Shown: piece after piece, positions 59,136 to 64,000 of the stretch
How the letters are laid out: each line of letters opens with the position of its first letter
How positions within the stretch are numbered: position 1 is the stretch's first letter
Assembly (NCBI RefSeq): GCF_016765655.2
Contig: NZ_CP086106.1
Span: 855,501-919,500 of the forward strand
From: Skermanella mucosa
GTDB taxonomy: Bacteria; Pseudomonadota; Alphaproteobacteria; Azospirillales; Azospirillaceae
DNA: 64,000 bases
Direction: 5' to 3'
Notes under the pieces: model-generated
Told to the model about the DNA's origin: nothing
Database searches by the model: none
What the model saw: the letters and a program-made list of their open reading frames with translations, nothing else
Program-made: the position numbers and the translations under genes

Positions 59136-60323
59136 ATGACGCGTTCCAGCAGGTTCAGTACCTCCACCGCCTTCTTCCCGCTCGCCCTCTCCCCGCTCGC
59201 CTTTCTTCCGGCCACCCGCCGCATCCCGGCGACCCTCCCGCTCATGGCGCTGGCGCTCGCGCTCGCCGCCTGCACCCCGTCGCAGTCGGCCGAAGAGGCG
59301 CCGGCCGATCCCCGGACCGGTCCCCAGCTGGTCCGCGTCGCGGCGGTGCAGCCCGCCGGCTCCGCGGTCCGCGGCTTCACGGGCACCGTCTCCGCCCGCA
59401 TCCAGAGCAACCTGGGCTTCCGCGTGCCGGGCAAGATCGTGGAGCGGCTGGTCGATGCCGGCCAAGTGGTCCGTTCCGGCCAGCCGCTCATGCGGATCGA
59501 CCGCACCGGGTACGAGCACGCCATCGCGGCGCAGCTCGGCAACGTCGCGGCGGCGAAGGCGCGGCTGATCCAGGCCGCCGCCGACGAGACCCGGCTGCGC
59601 GGGCTGGTGGCGTCCGGCGCGGTCTCCACCGCGGCCTACGACCAGGCGAAGGCGGCGGCCGACAGCGCGCGGGCGCTGCTGGCCGCCGCCGAGGCGACCC
59701 TGAAGATCGCGCGGGACGAGGCCGACTACGCGACCCTGGTCGCCGATGCCGACGGCACCGTGGTGGAAACCCTGGGCGAGCCCGGGCTGGTCGTCGGCGC
59801 CGGGCAGCCGGTCGTCCGGCTGGCCCATGCCGGCCCGCGCGAGGCGGCGGTCAGCCTGCCGGAAACCCTGCGCCCCGCCCTCGGCTCCGCCGCGCGGGCA
59901 AGCCTCTACGGCAGCGGCGCGGAGTGGCCGGCCCGCCTCCGCCTGCTGTCGGATGCCGCCGATCCCGTCACCCGGACCTTCGACGCCCGCTACGTCCTCG
60001 ACGGCGAGGCGGCTCGGGCGCCGCTGGGCGCCACCGTCACGGTGTACCTGGAAGGGGCCGCAGCACCTGCCGCAGGCACGGTCCCGCTCGGCGCCGTCGC
60101 CGACCGGGGCGACGGGCCGGGCGTCTGGGTACTAGACCCCGGCCCCGAGCCCGGCGGGGCGACCGTCTCGTTCCGGCCGGTCTGGATCGGCGCGGTCGGC
60201 GGGGAAACCGTCACCCTGGACGGCGGCGTCGGCGTCGGCGAGCGGGTCGTGGCGCTGGGCGGGCGCTTCCTCCACGAAGGGCAGCGCGTCCGCGTCGCCG
60301 AGGATCTCGCGGTGCTGCGATGA
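59136..60323 (+). CDS. RND efflux periplasmic adaptor (MFP) lipoprotein
   Basis: A 395-residue membrane fusion protein from the ATG at 59136 (GGAGG six bases before). The lipobox is LALAAC, so it is probably lipid-anchored. The barrel-sandwich region has TGTVSARIQSNLGFRVPGKI and VDAGQVVRSGQPLMRID, then a helical hairpin (NVAAAKARLIQAAADETRLR to AAEATLKIARDEADY). The C-terminal membrane-proximal domain ends LHEGQRVRVAEDLAVLR. It overlaps the transporter start (ATGA). Confidence 0.95.
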   Translation: MTRSSRFSTSTAFFPLALSPLAFLPATRRIPATLPLMALALALAACTPSQSAEEAPADPRTGPQLVRVAAVQPAGSAVRGFTGTVSARIQSNLGFRVPGKIVERLVDAGQVVRSGQPLMRIDRTGYEHAIAAQLGNVAAAKARLIQAAADETRLRGLVASGAVSTAAYDQAKAAADSARALLAAAEATLKIARDEADYATLVADADGTVVETLGEPGLVVGAGQPVVRLAHAGPREAAVSLPETLRPALGSAARASLYGSGAEWPARLRLLSDAADPVTRTFDARYVLDGEAARAPLGATVTVYLEGAAAPAAGTVPLGAVADRGDGPGVWVLDPGPEPGGATVSFRPVWIGAVGGETVTLDGGVGVGERVVALGGRFLHEGQRVRVAEDLAVLR

Positions 60324-63300
60324 CGGGCTTCAACCTCTCCGCCCTGGCGGTCCGCGAGCGCTCGGTCACCCTGTTCCTGATCGTCGCGATCATCCTGGCC
60401 GGCGGCTACGCCTTCGTGAAGCTGGGACGCGCCGAGGATCCCGTCTTCACGATCAAGGTGTTGACGGTCTCGGCGGTGTGGCCCGGAGCGACCGCCCGGG
60501 AGATGCAGGATCTCGTCGCCGATCCGCTGGAGAAGCGCCTCCAGGAGCTTCGCTGGTACGACCGCGTCGAGACCTTCACCCGTCCCGGCCTGGCCTTCAT
60601 GACGGTCACGCTGAGGGACGACACGCCTCCGTCCGAGGTACAGGCCGAATTCTACCAGGCCCGCAAGAAGCTGGACGACGAGGCCCGCAACCTTCCGCAG
60701 GGCGTCCTGGGGCCCTTCGTCAACGACGAGTTCTCGGACGTGACGTTCGCCCTCTTCGCGGTCCAGGCGCCCGACATGCCGCCGCGGCTGCTGACGCGGG
60801 AGGCCGAACGGCTCCGCCAGCGGCTGCTGCAAGTGGAAGGGGTCAAGAAGGTGAACATCCTGGGTGAGCGTCCGGAACGGATCTTCGTCGAGTTCTCCCA
60901 CGCGAGGCTGGCGACCCTCGGCATCGGGGCCAGGGACATCTTCGACGCGCTCCAGCGCCGGAACGCGGTCACGCCGGCCGGATCGATCGAGACCGACGGG
61001 CCGCAGGTCTTCGTCCGGATCGACGGCGCCTACGACGACCTGCAGCAGATCCGCGACACGCCGATCGTCTCCGGCGGGCGCGTGCTGAAGCTGTCCGACA
61101 TCGCCTCGGTCGAGCGCGGCTACGAGGACCCGGCCACCTTCCTGATCCGCCACGGCGGCGAGCCGGCCCTGATGCTCGGCGTCGTCATGCAGGACGGCTG
61201 GAACGGCCTGGACCTGGGCGCGGCGCTGGAGGCGGAGCGGGCGCGGATCTCGGCGGAACTGCCGGCCGGCCTCGCGCTCACGAAGATCACGGACCAGGCG
61301 GTCAATATCCGCGAGTCCGTGGACGAGTTCATGCTCAAGTTCTTCGCGGCCCTGGGCGTGGTCATGGCGGTCAGCCTCGCCAGCCTGGGATGGCGGGTCG
61401 GCATCGTGGTCGCGGCGGCGGTGCCGCTGACGCTGGCGATCGTCTTCGTGGTCATGCTCGACACCGGGCGGGCGTTCGACCGGATCACGCTGGGCGCCCT
61501 GATCGTGGCGCTCGGCCTGCTGGTGGACGACGCGATCATCGCGATCGAGATGATGGTGGTGAAGCTGGAGGAGGGCTTCGAGCGCGCCAAGGCCGCCGCC
61601 TATGCCTGGAGCCACACCGCCGCCCCCATGCTGTCGGGCACGCTGGTCACCGTCATCGGCTTCACGCCGGTCGGGTTCGCCAGGTCGACCGCGGGCGAAT
61701 ATGCCGGCAACATCTTCTGGATCGTCGGGTTCGCCCTGGTCGCGTCCTGGTTCGTCGCGGTGATCTTCACCCCCTATCTCGGGGTCAGGCTGCTGCCCGA
61801 CATCAAGCCGGTCCCGGGCGGGCACGCGGCGATCTACGCGACGCCCAACTACCGCCGGCTGCGCCGGATCGTGGGCTGGTCGGTCCGCCGCAAGTTCCCC
61901 GTGGCGGGCGCGGTGGTCGGCCTGCTGGTCCTGTCCGGGCTGGGCCTGGGCATGGTCAAGCAGCAGTTCTTCCCAGCCTCCGACCGGCCGGAGGTGCTGG
62001 TCGAGGTGCAGATGCCGGAAGGGACCGGCATCGCCGCCACGTCGGCCGCGACGGCCAAGGTTGAGGACTGGCTGAAGCTCCAGCCGGAGGCGGAGATCGT
62101 CACCAGCTATGTCGGCCAGGGCGCCGCCCGGTTCTTCCTGTCCTACAGCCCGGAGCTGCCCGATCCGTCCTTCGCCAAGCTGATCGTCCTGACCCCCGAC
62201 GCGGAGGCGCGCGACCGCCTCAAGCTCCGCCTGCGCCAGCGAATCGCGGAGGGGCTGGCCCCGGAGGCGCGGCTGCGGGTGACCCAGCTGGTGTTCGGCC
62301 CCTATTCCCGCTTCATGGTCAATTTCCGGGTGATGGGTCCCGATCCGGCGCGGCTCCGCGCCATCGCCGACGAGGTCCAGGCGGTGATGCGGGCCAATCC
62401 CCACACAAGGCAGGTCAACCAGGACTGGGGCGAGCGCGCGCCGACGGTGCATTTCGTCCTGGACCAGGACCGCCTGGGCCTGATCGGCCTGACGCCCCGG
62501 GACGTGGGCGAGCAGCTCCGGTTCCTGCTGGCAGGCGTGCCGGTGACCCAGGTCCGGGACGGCATCCGCGCGGTCGAGGTGGTCGCCCGCAGCGCCGGCC
62601 CGGAACGCCTGGACCCGTCCAGGCTCGGCGAGCTGACCCTGACCGCGCGCGACGGCCGGCCGGTCCCGCTCTCCCAGGTCGGCCGCATCGAGATCCGGCC
62701 GGAGGACCCGATCCTGAAGCGGCGCGACCGCACGCCCACCATCACCGTCCAGGCCGACATCGACGAGTCCCTGCAGCCGCCCGAGGTCTCGCTGGAGATC
62801 CTGGAAGCGCTGGCGCCGCTGATGGCGCGGCTGCCCGACGGCTACTGGATCGAGGCGGGCGGCAACATCGAGGACGCGGGCAAGGCCAACGCGGCGCTGC
62901 TCCCGCTGTTCCCGGTCATGATCCTGCTGACCCTGCTGGTCCTCGTCGTGCAGACCCGGTCGCTGTCGGCGACCGCCATGGTGTTCCTGACGGCGCCGCT
63001 GGGGCTGGTCGGCGCCGTTCCGGCCCTGCTGCTGTTCCAGCAACCCTTCGGCTTCAACGCGATCCTGGGGCTGATCGGGCTGTCCGGCATCCTGATGCGC
63101 AACACGCTGATCCTGATCGGCCAGATCCACGCCAACCAGCGGGACGGGCAGGATCCCTACACCGCCGTGGTCGAGGCGACCGTCCAGCGCGCCCGGCCGG
63201 TGATCCTGACGGCGCTGGCCGCCGTGCTGGCCTTCATCCCGCTGACCACGTCGGTCTTCTGGGGCTCCATGGCCTATACCCTGATCGGCGGTACGGCGGC

Positions 63301-63451
63301 CGGCACGGTGCTGACCCTGGTGTTCCTGCCGACCCTCTACGCGATCTGGTTCCGGGTCCGCGCCGGCGAGGTGCCCGCCGCGCCGCGGGCGGCGCCGGAT
63401 GGCCCCATCCCGGGGTTGACGGTCTCCGGCTCGCGCCATAGCGTCGTCTGA
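60320..63451 (+). CDS. RND-family efflux transporter (inner membrane)
   Basis: A 1043-residue proton-driven pump of the AcrB/MexB superfamily, with twelve predicted membrane helices in two halves. The N-terminus reads RERSVTLFLIVAIILAGGYA. Conserved marks include the proton-relay acidic pair in GLLVDDAIIAIEMMVV and the second-half motif LGLIGLSGILMRNTLILIGQ. Periplasmic loops of normal length follow helices 1 and 7. It belongs with the HAE-related, TetR-controlled RND systems (VexF/AcrB-like); the substrate is not predictable. No outer membrane channel gene is adjacent. Confidence 0.95.
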   Translation: MTGFNLSALAVRERSVTLFLIVAIILAGGYAFVKLGRAEDPVFTIKVLTVSAVWPGATAREMQDLVADPLEKRLQELRWYDRVETFTRPGLAFMTVTLRDDTPPSEVQAEFYQARKKLDDEARNLPQGVLGPFVNDEFSDVTFALFAVQAPDMPPRLLTREAERLRQRLLQVEGVKKVNILGERPERIFVEFSHARLATLGIGARDIFDALQRRNAVTPAGSIETDGPQVFVRIDGAYDDLQQIRDTPIVSGGRVLKLSDIASVERGYEDPATFLIRHGGEPALMLGVVMQDGWNGLDLGAALEAERARISAELPAGLALTKITDQAVNIRESVDEFMLKFFAALGVVMAVSLASLGWRVGIVVAAAVPLTLAIVFVVMLDTGRAFDRITLGALIVALGLLVDDAIIAIEMMVVKLEEGFERAKAAAYAWSHTAAPMLSGTLVTVIGFTPVGFARSTAGEYAGNIFWIVGFALVASWFVAVIFTPYLGVRLLPDIKPVPGGHAAIYATPNYRRLRRIVGWSVRRKFPVAGAVVGLLVLSGLGLGMVKQQFFPASDRPEVLVEVQMPEGTGIAATSAATAKVEDWLKLQPEAEIVTSYVGQGAARFFLSYSPELPDPSFAKLIVLTPDAEARDRLKLRLRQRIAEGLAPEARLRVTQLVFGPYSRFMVNFRVMGPDPARLRAIADEVQAVMRANPHTRQVNQDWGERAPTVHFVLDQDRLGLIGLTPRDVGEQLRFLLAGVPVTQVRDGIRAVEVVARSAGPERLDPSRLGELTLTARDGRPVPLSQVGRIEIRPEDPILKRRDRTPTITVQADIDESLQPPEVSLEILEALAPLMARLPDGYWIEAGGNIEDAGKANAALLPLFPVMILLTLLVLVVQTRSLSATAMVFLTAPLGLVGAVPALLLFQQPFGFNAILGLIGLSGILMRNTLILIGQIHANQRDGQDPYTAVVEATVQRARPVILTALAAVLAFIPLTTSVFWGSMAYTLIGGTAAGTVLTLVFLPTLYAIWFRVRAGEVPAAPRAAPDGPIPGLTVSGSRHSVV

Positions 63452-63488
63452 CAAGCCGCGACAAGAAGGCGGCGGAGGGGGAAAGAGC

Positions 63489-64000
63489 ATGCATATCCTT
63501 ATCATCGGCGCGGCCGGCATGGTCGGCCGCAAACTGGCCGGGCGTTTGGCGGTTGACGGCCAACTTGGCGGGCAGGCCGTGGACATCCTGACCCTGGCCG
63601 ACATGGTCGAGGCCGAGGCGCCGGCCGGCTTCACGGGCGAGGTTCGAACCGCCGCGCTCGACATCTCCAAACCGGGCGAGGTCGAAAAGCTGGTCGCCGC
63701 GCGGCCGGACGTGATCTTCCACCTCGCGGCGATCGTCTCCGGCGAGGCGGAGGCGGATTTCGAGAAGGGCTACGCGATCAATCTCGACGGAACCCGCTTC
63801 CTGTTCGAGGCGATCCGGCTCCAATCCACCCGGGAGGCCGCCCGGGAGCCGTACAAGCCGCGCGTCGTCTTCTCCTCCTCCATCGCGGTGTTCGGGGCGC
63901 CCTTCCCGGAAAAGATCGGCGACGAGTTCTTCACCACGCCGCTGACCAGCTACGGCACCCAGAAGGCCATGGGGGAACTGCTGCTGGCGGATTATTCGCG
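63489..64000 (+). CDS. NAD-dependent epimerase, DenD-like (partial)
   Basis: The first 170 codons of a short-chain epimerase/dehydrogenase, cut by the window end. The Rossmann motif is MHILIIGAAGMVGRKLAGRL; DVIFHLAAIVSGEAEADFEK and VFSSSIAVFG follow, with the catalytic SYGTQKAMGELLL (Tyr-x3-Lys form). The combination HLAAIVSGEAE…DFEKGYAINLDGT is like D-erythronate dehydrogenase (DenD). A strong GGAGGGGG precedes the ATG. Confidence 0.87.
   Translation, partial: MHILIIGAAGMVGRKLAGRLAVDGQLGGQAVDILTLADMVEAEAPAGFTGEVRTAALDISKPGEVEKLVAARPDVIFHLAAIVSGEAEADFEKGYAINLDGTRFLFEAIRLQSTREAAREPYKPRVVFSSSIAVFGAPFPEKIGDEFFTTPLTSYGTQKAMGELLLADYS

Noticed and set aside
59990-63670. 1226-codon minus-strand frame over the RND transporter
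   Set aside because: Antisense shadow of a complete RND gene; no motif and no start context.

Overview
The window reads as ordinary chromosome of a high-GC alphaproteobacterium, most like the Azospirillum/Skermanella group of Rhodospirillales. Protein character, the ilvB-ilvN-ilvC and leuC-leuD-leuB arrangements, the ethylmalonyl-CoA pathway pair and a SAM-II riboswitch all fit this; the genus is an inference, since no rRNA gene is present.

Layout. 1-4258 (minus): rod-shape cluster mreB-mreC-mreD-mrdA, with mrdA cut by the window edge. 4402-14116: leuA, an ECF sigma factor, a decayed toxin-antitoxin locus, ilvB-ilvN-ilvC, miaA and serB. 14133-19837: an unknown membrane protein, a topoisomerase III, an exported superoxide dismutase, an Abi-type HEPN protein and a small cupin. 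20023-23247: leuC-leuD-leuB. With leuA and ilvBNC, most of branched-chain amino acid synthesis is here. 23349-26768 is accessory DNA: an Rpn-like nuclease gene followed by two free-standing tandem copies of its C-terminal domain, a perfect 30-bp inverted repeat, a 5'-truncated NTPase/TPR gene and two small unknown genes. 26917-39206: DUF962 protein, asd, pdxY, a receiver-PAS-GGDEF protein, malyl-CoA lyase and mesaconyl-CoA hydratase, M28 peptidase, lytic transglycosylase, FAD oxidoreductase and quinone-oxidoreductase-like protein. 39284-51016: envelope-related genes (YjbH-like, pentapeptide repeats, YcbB-like L,D-transpeptidase with YcbK-like partner, deacetylase, TPR protein), ispE and a FliL-like protein. 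51292-53988: metN-metI-metQ under a SAM-II riboswitch. 54198-56830: tRNA-Gln followed by a small decayed island (DUF2335 protein, relE remnant with XRE gene, resolvase remnant, 101-bp tandem repeats carrying tiny ORFs). 56829-64000: DUF4384 protein, TetR regulator with an RND efflux pair, and the start of a DenD-like epimerase.

The most unusual items are the tandem array of Rpn C-terminal domains, in which the first gene has a strong internal ribosome site in front of the same domain; the 101-bp repeats, each restarting a short ORF beginning M-T-T/M-F-V/A-D-I-P; and the SAM-II aptamer followed at once by an intrinsic terminator whose loop is complementary to the aptamer 3' end. Several dispersed palindromic repeat families and decayed defence genes mark the accessory stretches. 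All function calls come from reading the sequence; no database search was run.
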